From UBA4416 sp964541155 (GTDB taxonomy: Bacteria; Bacteroidota; Bacteroidia; B-17B0; Aurantibacillaceae), in NCBI GenBank assembly GCA_964541155.1, contig CAZIPC010000001.1, positions 620,001 to 684,000 of the forward strand: 64,000 nucleotides of DNA, given 5' to 3'. The notes under the pieces are model-generated. The model ran no database searches, was not told the DNA's origin, and worked only from the letters and a program-made list of their open reading frames with translations. Shown in pieces: positions 37,242-46,858 of the stretch; within the stretch, counting starts at the first letter, position 1; the number at the start of each line of letters is the position of its first letter. The position numbers and the translations under genes were made by a program.

Positions 37242-38069
37242 ATGGCAATTACAGCACAAGAAGTAAACAAATTACGCCAACAAACCGGAGCAGGTATGAT
37301 GGATTGTAAAAAAGCATTAGAAGAAAATAATGGAGATTTTGAAAAAGCAGTTGACTTTTTACGTAAAAAAGGGGCAAAAGTAGCAGCTAACCGTAGCGAT
37401 AGAGATGCTAAGGAAGGTGTTGTTTTAGCAAAAGTATCAGCTGATGGAAAACGTGGAATTGTAATCAGTGTTAATTGTGAAACTGATTTCGTAGCTAAAA
37501 ATGCAGATTTTATTGCGTTCGCAGAAACAATCGCAACAATTGCGTTAGAGAAAAATGCAGCAAATATTGATGCAATTAAAGCCGCTCCATTTAATAGCGA
37601 TATTACAGTAGCTGATAAATTTATGGAGCAAGTAGGTAAAATTGGAGAGAAAATTGATATCGGTTACTATGAAGCAATTTCTGCTGAAAAAGTGGTAGGT
37701 TATATTCACCCAGGAAATAGAGTATCTGTAGTGGTTGGCTTTAACCAAGCATCTGTTGCAGATGAGGTTGGTCGTAACGTAGCAATGCAAGCAGCAGCAA
37801 TGGCCCCAGTAGCTTTAGATAAAGAAGGTGTAACTCCTGAGATGTTAGAAAGAGAATTAGAAATTGCTCGTGAACAAATTCGTGCAGAAGGCAAACCTGA
37901 AGATATGGTTGAAAAAATTGCACAAGGTAAAATTTCTAAATTTTATAAAGAGTCTACTTTATTAAATCAAGAATATATTAAAGATAATAAATTAAATGTT
38001 GCTCAATATTTACAAAGTGTTGATAAAGCATTAACTGCAACAGCATTTAAGCGTTACTCTTTATCTTAA
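37242..38069 (+). CDS. tsf: Elongation factor Ts
   Basis: A 275-residue nucleotide exchange factor for EF-Tu. The N-terminal UBA-like domain has LRQQTGAGMMDCKKALEENN, followed by the core NCETDFVAKNADF and the dimerisation-type region. Length normal for the phylum. Its own terminator follows, though rpsB, tsf and pyrH remain clustered as in many bacteria. Confidence 0.97.
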   Translation: MAITAQEVNKLRQQTGAGMMDCKKALEENNGDFEKAVDFLRKKGAKVAANRSDRDAKEGVVLAKVSADGKRGIVISVNCETDFVAKNADFIAFAETIATIALEKNAANIDAIKAAPFNSDITVADKFMEQVGKIGEKIDIGYYEAISAEKVVGYIHPGNRVSVVVGFNQASVADEVGRNVAMQAAAMAPVALDKEGVTPEMLERELEIAREQIRAEGKPEDMVEKIAQGKISKFYKESTLLNQEYIKDNKLNVAQYLQSVDKALTATAFKRYSLS

Positions 38070-38076
38070 TTTTATG

Positions 38077-38108
38077 AAAATCCCGATTTTTAATCGGGAT
38101 TTTTTTTG
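38077..38108 (+). terminator. Terminator after tsf
   Basis: AAAATCCCGATT / AATCGGGATTTT hairpin followed by a T tract. Confidence 0.9.
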
Positions 38109-38131
38109 TTCTATTTTAAAAACCTAACTAA

Positions 38132-38839
38132 ATGAAATATAAACGCGTACTCTTAAAATTATCTGGAGAAGCCTTAATGGGAAATAAAGGTTTTGGCATT
38201 GATCAAGAAAGATTAATGGAATATGCTAAAGAAATAAAAGAAGCGCATGATGCTGGTTGCCAAGTAGCCATAGTAATTGGTGGTGGAAACATTTTTAGAG
38301 GAATTCAAGCTGAAAAAGGAGGCATGGATCGTGTTCATGGAGACTATATGGGTATGTTGGCAACCGTTATTAACTCTATGGCTATTCAAGCTGCACTAGA
38401 AGGATTAGGTGTTCAAACACGCTTACAAAGTGCTATTAAAATGGAACAAATATGCGAACCATTTATTAGACGAAAAGCAGTTCGACATTTAGAAAAAGGC
38501 CGTGTTGTTATTTTTGGAGCTGGTACAGGAAATCCATACTTTACTACAGATACAGCAGCTACATTAAGAGCAATTGAAATTGAAGCAAATGTAATTTTAA
38601 AAGGCACGCGAGTTGACGGAATATACACTGCAGATCCTGAAAAAGATAGTACTGCAACAAAATACGATACTGTAAAATTTGATGAAGTATACAATAAAGG
38701 ATTAGAAGTTATGGATTTAACTGCATTTACATTATGTAAAGAAAATAATTTACCACTTATTGTTTTTGACATGAATAAAAAAGGCAACCTAAATAAATTA
38801 CTTATGGGTGAAAATATTGGAACTTTAGTTGTTGCTTAA
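38132..38839 (+). CDS. pyrH: Uridylate kinase
   Basis: A 235-residue hexameric bacterial UMP kinase, phosphorylating UMP to UDP. The motifs LKLSGEALMG, VIGGGNIFRG, GTGNPYFTTDTAA and DGIYTADPEKD are intact. Next gene is a tiny lipoprotein starting 5 bases later. Confidence 0.97.
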   Translation: MKYKRVLLKLSGEALMGNKGFGIDQERLMEYAKEIKEAHDAGCQVAIVIGGGNIFRGIQAEKGGMDRVHGDYMGMLATVINSMAIQAALEGLGVQTRLQSAIKMEQICEPFIRRKAVRHLEKGRVVIFGAGTGNPYFTTDTAATLRAIEIEANVILKGTRVDGIYTADPEKDSTATKYDTVKFDEVYNKGLEVMDLTAFTLCKENNLPLIVFDMNKKGNLNKLLMGENIGTLVVA

Positions 38840-38844
38840 ATAAA

Positions 38845-38982
38845 ATGTTAAAAAATAGAATCAGTATATTATTTATCATTTCACTAGTTTCTTTTAGTAT
38901 AATATTTTGTTCTTGTAAAATACATAAAGATTGTAAAGGACGAAAAAAAGTAACCAAAACAGATATGGGAGGCTGGTTATAA
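38845..38982 (+). CDS. Tiny lipoprotein downstream of pyrH
   Basis: A 45-residue frame that begins 5 bases after the pyrH stop. It starts MLKNRISILFIISLVSFSII, reaches a lipobox-like FCSC, and ends CKGRKKVTKTDMGGWL. The N-terminal hydrophobic stretch plus Cys fits a lipoprotein signal; the mature peptide would be only about 20 residues. I recall small Bacteroidota peptides with a similar Cys/basic/GGWL ending, but cannot name the family. A strong terminator lies just behind it, so pyrH and this gene form one transcript. Confidence 0.65.
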   Translation: MLKNRISILFIISLVSFSIIFCSCKIHKDCKGRKKVTKTDMGGWL

Positions 38983-39006
38983 ACGTATTTTAAATAATTT
39001 ATTTTT

Positions 39007-39040
39007 AAAACCTTAATCTTAATAAGATTAAGGTTTTTTA
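39007..39040. terminator. Terminator after pyrH/small lipoprotein
   Basis: AAAACCTTAATCTT / AAGATTAAGGTTTT with a 2-3 base loop, followed by T6. Confidence 0.9.
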
Positions 39041-39119
39041 TTGACAATCCTTATTTTTTATTGTTAATTTTATGCTATAATAATTACTTTAATTAAACAT
39101 AAAATTTAATTTTATTTAT

Positions 39120-40193
39120 ATGTCAAAAGTTCACAATTTTAGCGCAGGTCCTGGTATTTTACCTTTAGAAGTATTAAAACAAGCTTCTGAATCATGTATC
39201 AATTTCGATAACATGAATTTATCATTATTAGAAATTTCTCATCGTAGTAAAAACTACGTGGCCGTTATGGACGAAGCGCGTGCTTTAATTAAAGAGTTAT
39301 TTGAAGTAGGAGATGATTATGAAGTACTATATTTAGGTGGTGGTGCAAGCACTCAATTTGCAATGGTACCTTATAATTTGCTAACAGATAATGGATATGC
39401 AGCTTATTTAAACACTGGCGTTTGGGCAAGTAAAGCAATTAAGGAATCTAAAATTATTGGTAATACAAAAGTAGTTGCGTCTTCTGAAGATAAAAACTTT
39501 TCATACATTCCTAAAGGTTATGAAATACCGTCAGATGCTGATTACTTTCATATCACATCAAATAATACTATTTATGGAACTCAAATTAAAAACTTTCCTA
39601 AATGTGAAATTCCATTGGTTTGCGACATGAGTTCTGATTTATTCAGTAGAAAAGTAAATGCAAAAGACTTTTCACTAATTTATGCTGGCGCACAAAAAAA
39701 TATTGGACCTGCTGGAAGTACAATGGTAATGGTAAAAAAAGATGTTTTAGGAAAAACAGGTCGTAAAATGTTATCTATGCTAGATTATCAAGTTCATATA
39801 AAAGGAGAATCGATGTATAATACTCCTCCAGTATTTCCTGTGTATGTAACGATGTTAACGCTGCGTTGGTTAAAACAAAATGGTGGAATTAGTTGGATTG
39901 AAAATTTAAATCAAAAAAAAGCAGATTTATTATACGGAGAAATAGATAGAAACTCTCAATTTGTTGGAACAGCTGCTAAAGAAGACAGAAGTAATATGAA
40001 CGTTTGTTTTTTATTAAATAAACCCGAATTAGAAACAGAATTTGATAAACTATGGAAATCGGCCAACATAGATGGCATTAGAGGGCACAGAGATGTAGGT
40101 GGATATAGAGCCTCTATATATAATGCAATGCCTATTGAAAGTGTTCAGGTTTTAGTAGATGTTATGAAAGAATTTGAAAATAAATTTGCATAA
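39120..40193 (+). CDS. serC: Phosphoserine aminotransferase
   Basis: A 357-residue PLP enzyme making 3-phosphoserine (serine biosynthesis; also pyridoxal phosphate synthesis). HNFSAGPGILP at the start, GGGASTQF, and the Schiff-base lysine K193 in AGAQKNIGPAGSTMV are typical. RGHRDVGGYRASIYNAMP near the C-terminus binds substrate phosphate. Monocistronic with a terminator. Confidence 0.96.
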   Translation: MSKVHNFSAGPGILPLEVLKQASESCINFDNMNLSLLEISHRSKNYVAVMDEARALIKELFEVGDDYEVLYLGGGASTQFAMVPYNLLTDNGYAAYLNTGVWASKAIKESKIIGNTKVVASSEDKNFSYIPKGYEIPSDADYFHITSNNTIYGTQIKNFPKCEIPLVCDMSSDLFSRKVNAKDFSLIYAGAQKNIGPAGSTMVMVKKDVLGKTGRKMLSMLDYQVHIKGESMYNTPPVFPVYVTMLTLRWLKQNGGISWIENLNQKKADLLYGEIDRNSQFVGTAAKEDRSNMNVCFLLNKPELETEFDKLWKSANIDGIRGHRDVGGYRASIYNAMPIESVQVLVDVMKEFENKFA

Positions 40194-40212
40194 GCATTTA
40201 TGTTATTTATTT

Positions 40213-40248
40213 AAAACAGTCCGAACTAATTGTTCGGACTGTTTTATT
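40213..40248 (+). terminator. Terminator after serC
   Basis: AAAACAGTCCGAAC / GTTCGGACTGTTTT with a 5-base loop, then TATT. Confidence 0.9.
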
Positions 40249-40330
40249 ATATGCGAATACTAATTATATAAAATAATGTTATATAAATTAAGTAATTTAG
40301 TATTAAAAATACGACACTTAATTTTAATAT

Positions 40331-40999
40331 ATGAAGTACCTAATAACAGTAATAATCATAAGTTTTAGTCTTATTTTTAAAGCTCAACAAACATCAACCG
40401 AACTCGCCAAATTTTCTATTAGATCTAGTATGGGTATTCCAAAAATCACATCAAGTAATCAATATAGAAATTCTTTTTCTGGAGTTATAACTGCAGATAT
40501 TAGCGCAAACTATAAATTATTTTCTAATTTTTTTGGAGGTCTAGGTTATTCTTATACCTATTTTAAAGCACAAAAATATTTTAGAGACCCGCTAAAAGAC
40601 AATATTAACACCAACCTTCAAATTCAAAATGGATATTTAAAAATTGGTTATGATCATTTTTTTAGCGATAATGGATTTACTACATTTTCTTTTAATATGG
40701 GATACTGTAAAGGAGAATATAGGAGCATAAGATATAAATACGATAGTTTAATTGGAAAATATCCTACTCAATTTACTACTGCTTTTATAGAACCTATGAT
40801 TGGCTTATATTTTATTGTAGATCCTAATTTTGCAATAGGTGGTCATTTATCATACAATTATAGTTTTAATAAATTTAATCCTCTTTATCCACAATTTAAC
40901 CAATGGGGCCCAGATGGATATGCCAACCTCTCGAATAAATGGAACATGAGCATGGTAACACTAGGTTTTGGGTTTTATTATGGTATTACAAAAAAATAA
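40331..40999 (+). CDS. Outer-membrane beta-barrel protein of unknown function
   Basis: A 222-residue protein with a signal peptide (MKYLITVIIISFSLIFKAQ) and alternating hydrophobic/aromatic strands such as GGLGYSYTYFKAQKYF and IGGHLSYNYSFNKF, ending in a strand with terminal aromatic residues (LGFGFYYGITKK). The pattern fits an 8-strand barrel of the OmpA/OmpW size class. No specific family recognised. Convergent with the next gene, only 3 bases apart. Confidence 0.65.
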   Translation: MKYLITVIIISFSLIFKAQQTSTELAKFSIRSSMGIPKITSSNQYRNSFSGVITADISANYKLFSNFFGGLGYSYTYFKAQKYFRDPLKDNINTNLQIQNGYLKIGYDHFFSDNGFTTFSFNMGYCKGEYRSIRYKYDSLIGKYPTQFTTAFIEPMIGLYFIVDPNFAIGGHLSYNYSFNKFNPLYPQFNQWGPDGYANLSNKWNMSMVTLGFGFYYGITKK

Positions 41000-41002
41000 A
41001 AC

Positions 41003-42244
41003 TTATTCAAATCTTAAGCTTTCTATCGGGTCTAATTGAGATGCTCTTTTAGCAGGGATATATCCACTTGTTAAACCAACTACTAAACAAATAGTAAATC
41101 CAATAATTATCCATGTCCAAGGCATAAAAAAAGAAGCGCTTAAATTAAATGAAATTAAATTAGCTGCTATAATGCCCATAACTATACCAAAAAAACCACC
41201 ACAAACACAAATCACCATACTCTCAATTAAAAATTGATTTTTTATAGTTTGTGCTGTTGCTCCTAATGATTTTCTAAGTCCAATTTCTTTTGTTCTTTCT
41301 GTAACAGAAACTAACATAATATTCATTAAACCAATTGATGCACCTATTAACGTAATAATTCCAATAATAATAGCACCCATTGAGGCTTTACTTGTTAATC
41401 CAATTAACATATTAGCAAGGCTATCTGCTCTAACAATTTCAAAATTATCATCTTCTCCAATAGAAACTTTTCTTATTTTTCTGAACAATCCCTCTGCTTC
41501 TCCTAATGCTAAATCTAATCTATGCGAACTTTCTGCTAATACACTGATGGTAAAATTCATGTCTGGCTTACTAAAGTATTGCCGTGCTGCAGTTAAAGGA
41601 ATAATACATACTTTATCTCCTCCAAATCCCATACTGTTACCTTTACTTGCTAAAATACCAATAACTTTATATTTACCTCCATTTATTGTTATCATTTTAT
41701 TTAAAGCCTTTTGTTTGCCTTTAAATAAATCAAACTCAACGTCTTTTCCTAAAATCACAACATGTGCGCCACAAATAATTTCTTGAGGCGAAAGATTTCT
41801 TCCTTTTTCTAACTCATATCCGCTTGTTGTTAAGTAATTTTCATCACCACCAAATACCTGAATATTTGGGTTTGTTTTTTTATCTTCAAATTTTAGTCTT
41901 GAACTAAATGAGGCCATTGTTGATACGGCAGTTGTAACAGGAAAATTAAACTCATTTTTAAATCTTAATGCCTCTTTGTAAGAAATAGATTGATATTTTT
42001 TTGCTCTTCTACCATGCCTTCCAACTCTTACAGATACATCTCTATTACGAATTGTAAATGAATTTGCTCCCATACTAGTAAAATTAGTATTAATAGAACT
42101 TTTCATTGCATCAATTGCTGATGAAATTCCTACTAATGCTGTAATTCCAAAAAAAATAATAAGCATTGTTAAAAATGCCCTGAGTTTATTTCCTTTAATT
42201 GAATCTGTTGCTATTTTAATATTTTCTTTGAGCAAAAGTGCCAT
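41003..42244 (-). CDS. MacB/FtsX-type ABC transporter permease
   Basis: A 413-residue permease: one N-terminal membrane helix (LRAFLTMLIIFFGITALVGI), a large periplasmic domain (about 45-270, MacB_PCD type), and three C-terminal helices with the conserved VTERTKEIGLRKSLGAT loop. This architecture belongs to mechanotransmission ABC systems exporting lipoproteins, peptides or drugs. No partner ATPase gene is adjacent in the window, so it must use an ATPase encoded elsewhere. Confidence 0.88.
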   Translation of the reverse strand: MALLLKENIKIATDSIKGNKLRAFLTMLIIFFGITALVGISSAIDAMKSSINTNFTSMGANSFTIRNRDVSVRVGRHGRRAKKYQSISYKEALRFKNEFNFPVTTAVSTMASFSSRLKFEDKKTNPNIQVFGGDENYLTTSGYELEKGRNLSPQEIICGAHVVILGKDVEFDLFKGKQKALNKMITINGGKYKVIGILASKGNSMGFGGDKVCIIPLTAARQYFSKPDMNFTISVLAESSHRLDLALGEAEGLFRKIRKVSIGEDDNFEIVRADSLANMLIGLTSKASMGAIIIGIITLIGASIGLMNIMLVSVTERTKEIGLRKSLGATAQTIKNQFLIESMVICVCGGFFGIVMGIIAANLISFNLSASFFMPWTWIIIGFTICLVVGLTSGYIPAKRASQLDPIESLRFE

Positions 42245-42401
42245 AAAATAAAATTAATATATAAAGTTGAAATAATATTTACCGTTTATGTATGAAAACA
42301 AAATATTTTCAAAAATCTTTTAAAAATTGCGGATAACTTTTTTCAAATAATAAAAAATTAAACAATAATTTAAAGCATTGTAAAATTAACTACAAGATAT
42401 A

Positions 42402-44654
42402 GTGATTCTGTGTATAGCTGAAAAGCCTAGTGTAGGAAAAGAAATAGCCCGCATATTAGGCGCAACAAATAGACGAGATGGATTTTATGATGGTAATGGC
42501 TATTTGATAAGTTGGACATTTGGACATTTATGTACACTTAAATCACCCGATGATTATAGTGATGACTGGAAACGTTGGGATTTAAATTATTTACCAATGA
42601 TTCCACCAAAATTTCAACTAAAAGTAATAGATAATGGCGGTATCAATAAACAATTTAATATTATAAAAACTTTAATAGCACAATGCACTGAAGTTGTAAA
42701 TTGTGGTGATGCTGGTATTGAAGGCGAACTTATTCAACGTTGGGTTTTATCAAAAGCTGCAAATAATAAACCTGTTAAACGATTATGGATATCATCAATG
42801 ACTGACGAAGCCATTAAAGAAGGTTTTGAAAATTTAAAAGATGGTAGTGCTTATGACTTATTATACGCAGCAGGTAATGCACGTGCCATAGGTGATTGGC
42901 TACTAGGCATGAATGCTAGTAGATTATACACGGTTAAATATTCGCAAGGAAAAGGCGTATTATCTATTGGCAGAGTACAAACCCCTACTCTAGCATTAAT
43001 TGTAAATAGATATAATGAAATACAAAATTTCACTCCTGAAATATATTGGGAATTAAAAACGACATATAGAGAAGTTGTTTTTAACTCCACGCAAAAAAAA
43101 TTTACTAAAAAAGAAGATGCTACTTTATTATTAGAAAAAATAAAACACCATTTATTTGAAATAGTTTCGAGTACTAAAAAAAATGCAAATGAAAGCCCTC
43201 CTGCTTTATTTGACTTAACATCATTACAAGTTGAATGCAATAAAAAATTAAATTTTAGTGCTGACGACACCTTAAAGCATTTACAAAAACTATATGAATC
43301 AAAACTAGTAACATATCCCCGAGTAGACACAACCTATCTTCCTGAAAGCATGTATACTAAAATAAAAAGTATTTTAGCAAACATGAAGCCTTACGAGAAA
43401 TTTACTCAAACCTTGTTAAATAATCCAATCAAAAAAAGCAAAAAAGTTTTTGATGATAAAAAAATAACGGATCATCATGCAATTATTCCAACAGGCGTTC
43501 TACCTCAATCAAACATGTATTTACCCGAAAAACAAATATATGATATTATTGCTAGACGTTTTATTGCCGCCTTTTATCCAGATTGCATTATCAATAATAC
43601 TGTTGTTATTGGAGAGGTAGACGGTAATGAATTTAATGCGAATGGAAAACTAATTTTAGAAGAAGGTTGGAGAATATTATATCCTAAAAAAGAAACAGAT
43701 GCTAAAGAAGAAGGGGAACAATTGATGCCATTATTTATTAAAGGAGAAAAAGGAGAGCATTTTCCTGACTTACAAGAAAAACAAACACAACCTCCAAAAA
43801 TGCATACAGAAGCATCTTTATTGAGAGCTATGGAAACAGCTGGGAAACAAGTAGATGATCCAGAATTAAGGGAGTTAATGAAAGAAAACGGAATTGGTAG
43901 ACCATCTACTAGAGCTAATATTATTGAAACACTTTTTAAACGCAACTACATTATTCGTCAACGAAAAAATTTAATACCAACTATAACAGGTATTCAATTA
44001 ATAAAAACAATTAATAATGAGCTATTAAAATCCGTTGAATTAACTGGTATATGGGAAAAAAAATTAAGACAAATAGAAAAAGGAGAATATGACCCTCAAC
44101 TATTTTTATCAGAAATGAAAGAAATGGTAACTATACTCACCAATGAAGTAAAACAAGAGCATGGTAATTCAATTTCATTCGAACTAGAAGAAAGAAAGAA
44201 TACAATACCAGATAAAACAAAATTATTAAACGTTAATCCGTCTAAGTTAAAGGAACAGCTCAAATGTCCAAAATGTAAAAATGGCACAATAATTAAAGGT
44301 AATAGTGCCTATGGTTGTAGTGATTTTAAACTCAGCTGTAACTTTAAAATTAATTTTGAATTTGGAGATAAAAAATTAACCGAAAAACAACTATTTGCCA
44401 TAATAGAAAAAAAGAAATCGCCCATCCTAAAAGGAATACAAGTAAATTCCAAAAAAGTAAACGGTTACTTAATTTTAAATAATAACTTTGAAGCAGAATT
44501 TATAGAAGTTACCGAAAAAAAGATTTCTTCTATGAATATATCTGTCAATAAAAAATGCCCAAAATGTAAAAAAGGTATAATTATAAAAGGTAAAACGGCT
44601 TTTGGCTGCAATAGATTTAAAGAAGGATGTGATTTTAGAGAAAACTTTATTTAA
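42402..44654 (+). CDS. topB: DNA topoisomerase III (type IA)
   Basis: A 750-residue enzyme starting at GTG, giving the Toprim start MILCIAEKPSVGKEIARILG. The Toprim acidic residues are in NCGDAGIEGELI (where D-x-D is D-A-G in this family), and the catalytic tyrosine is Y305 in VTYPRVDTTYLP. The C-terminus has two zinc-ribbon-like repeats (CPKCKNGTIIKG with CNFKINFEF, and CPKCKKGIIIKG with CDFREN). It decatenates DNA. The neighbours are housekeeping genes, so this looks like the chromosomal TopB and not one carried by an integrative element. Confidence 0.92.
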   Translation: MILCIAEKPSVGKEIARILGATNRRDGFYDGNGYLISWTFGHLCTLKSPDDYSDDWKRWDLNYLPMIPPKFQLKVIDNGGINKQFNIIKTLIAQCTEVVNCGDAGIEGELIQRWVLSKAANNKPVKRLWISSMTDEAIKEGFENLKDGSAYDLLYAAGNARAIGDWLLGMNASRLYTVKYSQGKGVLSIGRVQTPTLALIVNRYNEIQNFTPEIYWELKTTYREVVFNSTQKKFTKKEDATLLLEKIKHHLFEIVSSTKKNANESPPALFDLTSLQVECNKKLNFSADDTLKHLQKLYESKLVTYPRVDTTYLPESMYTKIKSILANMKPYEKFTQTLLNNPIKKSKKVFDDKKITDHHAIIPTGVLPQSNMYLPEKQIYDIIARRFIAAFYPDCIINNTVVIGEVDGNEFNANGKLILEEGWRILYPKKETDAKEEGEQLMPLFIKGEKGEHFPDLQEKQTQPPKMHTEASLLRAMETAGKQVDDPELRELMKENGIGRPSTRANIIETLFKRNYIIRQRKNLIPTITGIQLIKTINNELLKSVELTGIWEKKLRQIEKGEYDPQLFLSEMKEMVTILTNEVKQEHGNSISFELEERKNTIPDKTKLLNVNPSKLKEQLKCPKCKNGTIIKGNSAYGCSDFKLSCNFKINFEFGDKKLTEKQLFAIIEKKKSPILKGIQVNSKKVNGYLILNNNFEAEFIEVTEKKISSMNISVNKKCPKCKKGIIIKGKTAFGCNRFKEGCDFRENFI

Positions 44655-45868
44655 TTATTTCTAAAAAGCAGAGAACCATCTCCATAACTCAAAAATCTAT
44701 ACTCATTTTTTAAAGCAAAGTCATATACTCTTTTCCAATCCTCTCCTATAAAAGCTGCTACTAATAATATAAGTGTACTCTCTGGTTGATGAAAATTGGT
44801 TATTAACTGATTTACTACTTTAAATTTATAACCTGGCACAATAAGTATAGATGTTTTAGCATAAATCGCTGTCAGATTATTTTTATTAAGATATGTAATA
44901 ATGGATGCTAAAGATTCTCTCAATGTAATTTCATGTTCTTTATATTCATATGGTTTCCATTGACTAACAGTCAGCTCACTAAAACTAATATTAGGATTGT
45001 TATATATTAATAATCCAATCCAGTATATACTTTCGAGTGTTCTTAATGAAGTAGTACCAACTGCGGTGATAGATTTATCTATATTTTCAAATAAATACTG
45101 TATTGTTTCTAAAGACACGTCTATATATTCGCCATGCATCTCATGCCCCTCCATTGTATCTGTTTTTACAGGCTTAAATGTGCCTGCACCTACATGTAAT
45201 GTTATATAAGTTGGGGTGATATTTTTGTTTTTTAATTGTGCTATAATATTATCTGTAAAATGCAACCCAGCTGTAGGCGCCGCTACTGAACCTTCTTTTT
45301 TTGCATATATAGTTTGATATCTTTCTAAATCAATAGATTCCGTCATTCTATTTAAATAAGGAGGTATAGGAATAGCTCCAGCAAAATGAAGAACCTCAGC
45401 AAAGGTATAATGATCAGGCTCCCAGGTAAACTCTACAATAAAAGAGCCTTGTAATATTTCTAATTTCTCAGCTTTTATTTTTATATGATTTGAATTAAAA
45501 TAAACAAACTGTTCTTTCCATTTTGATGCCCCCCCAATAAAACATTTCCATTTTGCCATCCCCTTTTTTAGCATATCTGAATATACATTTTCATCATCTG
45601 ATAAAGGTTCTAAACAAAATACTTCAATTGTTTTATTTGCAGATGTTTTAAAAAATAATCTCGCAGGTATAACTTTTGTATTATTAAAAAATAATAAAGA
45701 TTCATTTGGTAAAAAATCAGATATATATTTATAAACAGAGGATTGAATGTCTCCGTTTTTATATATTACTAATTTTGATGAATCTCTTTCTAATAAGGGA
45801 TATTGCGCTATATTTAGATCTGGTAAATTATAGTGATAATCTTTTATAGATATATGTTTTTCTTTCAT
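44651..45868 (-). CDS. queA: S-adenosylmethionine:tRNA ribosyltransferase-isomerase
   Basis: A 405-residue enzyme of queuosine synthesis, transferring the ribosyl part of AdoMet to 7-aminomethyl-7-deazaguanine in tRNA. Conserved blocks: LFFNNTKVIPARLF, then AAPTAGLHFTD, HVGAGTFKPVKTDTMEGHEMH and TSLRTLES, and near the end ITNFHQPESTLILLVAAF. About 50 residues longer than E. coli QueA, mostly internal insertions. Its stop overlaps that of topB by 4 bases (convergent TTAA). Confidence 0.93.
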   Translation of the reverse strand: MKEKHISIKDYHYNLPDLNIAQYPLLERDSSKLVIYKNGDIQSSVYKYISDFLPNESLLFFNNTKVIPARLFFKTSANKTIEVFCLEPLSDDENVYSDMLKKGMAKWKCFIGGASKWKEQFVYFNSNHIKIKAEKLEILQGSFIVEFTWEPDHYTFAEVLHFAGAIPIPPYLNRMTESIDLERYQTIYAKKEGSVAAPTAGLHFTDNIIAQLKNKNITPTYITLHVGAGTFKPVKTDTMEGHEMHGEYIDVSLETIQYLFENIDKSITAVGTTSLRTLESIYWIGLLIYNNPNISFSELTVSQWKPYEYKEHEITLRESLASIITYLNKNNLTAIYAKTSILIVPGYKFKVVNQLITNFHQPESTLILLVAAFIGEDWKRVYDFALKNEYRFLSYGDGSLLFRNN

Positions 45869-45993
45869 GTATTAATTATAATACAGTAAAAATAATCAGT
45901 AATTTTTTAAATATCAGTAATTAAATAATTGTTTTATAATAAATATATTGAGCATAGATAAAATATTAATTCAAAAAAAATATTATTTAATTG

Positions 45994-46641
45994 TTAAAAA
46001 CAAATTGGCGCTTTAAAAATCATTAATTCTGTAGTTACAGGGTGTTTTATTGTTAACTGATAAGCTTGTAAAGCTATTTCATTTTCTTTATATAAATAAA
46101 ACGATCCATATAAACTATCCCCTATAATAGGACAATCAATATGTGATAACTGGGCTCTAATTTGATGGTATTTTCCTGTATGTAATTCTATATCCCATAA
46201 ATAAAACTGATTATAGGGTTTAATTTCATAACTTAATATTACTTTCTCAGTAAAAGGCATTTCTTCATTTACTATAAAAGCTTTCTTTTTTTCTTTGCGA
46301 TGCCAATTTTGAATAATTCCATATAATTCTTCGGGATGATTATGAGTTAATGCCTTATATTTTTTAGATACTACTCGTTGCGCAAATTGTTCACTTAAAT
46401 TTTTTAAATATTCTTTTTGTTTTGTAAATAAAACTAAACCGCTAGTAACTCTATCTAATCGATGTAAATGCTGAGCATATGGTATTTTTTCACCTGTTTT
46501 AATTTTTAGATATTGTTTAACTTGTTGCTGTAAATTAGCATAACCATTTCGATCTGGCTCAACCATTAAACCTGCTGGCTTGTTGCATACTAAAATCACA
46601 TCGTCTTCGTAAATTATTTGTAAACTTAAATCTATGTCCAT
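45994..46641 (-). CDS. RluA-family RNA pseudouridine synthase
   Basis: A 215-residue catalytic domain only, without an S4 RNA-binding domain. The active-site motif is HRLDRVTSGLVLFTK with catalytic D63, and HQIRAQLSHIDCPIIGDSLY follows. Target RNA unknown; small RluA members act on tRNA (TruC-like) or 23S rRNA. Separate transcription unit. Confidence 0.9.
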   Translation of the reverse strand: MDIDLSLQIIYEDDVILVCNKPAGLMVEPDRNGYANLQQQVKQYLKIKTGEKIPYAQHLHRLDRVTSGLVLFTKQKEYLKNLSEQFAQRVVSKKYKALTHNHPEELYGIIQNWHRKEKKKAFIVNEEMPFTEKVILSYEIKPYNQFYLWDIELHTGKYHQIRAQLSHIDCPIIGDSLYGSFYLYKENEIALQAYQLTIKHPVTTELMIFKAPICF

Positions 46642-46781
46642 TTTAATTTAAAGATACTACAAACATTTACAAAATCATTAATTATAAAAAAATAAAATAG
46701 TGTTTATATTTTAATTTTAAAAAAACAAACATCATATATTTATAAAAAAAAGAGTTTGATAATTAGACACTTAATAAGTTA

Positions 46782-46808
46782 TTGACATTTTTATAAATCA
46801 TACGTTTA
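46782..46808 (+). promoter_or_regulatory. Candidate promoter of the ATPase pair
   Basis: TTG at 46782-46784 and TACGTTTA at 46801-46808 (one mismatch to TAnnTTTG), spaced 16 bases, which is a little short. The leader to the first ATG would be about 45 bases. Confidence 0.35.
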
Positions 46809-46858
46809 ATCTTATAAATAAAGAAATTTTAAAATTAACTTTAAGTATAATTTCTTTA

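Noticed and set aside
39041..39081. TTGACA and TATAAT upstream of serC
   Set aside because: The boxes are 29 bases apart, far from the 17 needed, and this phylum uses a different promoter consensus; the T-rich part belongs to the preceding terminator.
42402..44654. Topoisomerase III as a marker of an integrative element
   Set aside because: No integrase, relaxase, tra genes or attachment repeats are nearby, and both flanks are housekeeping genes.
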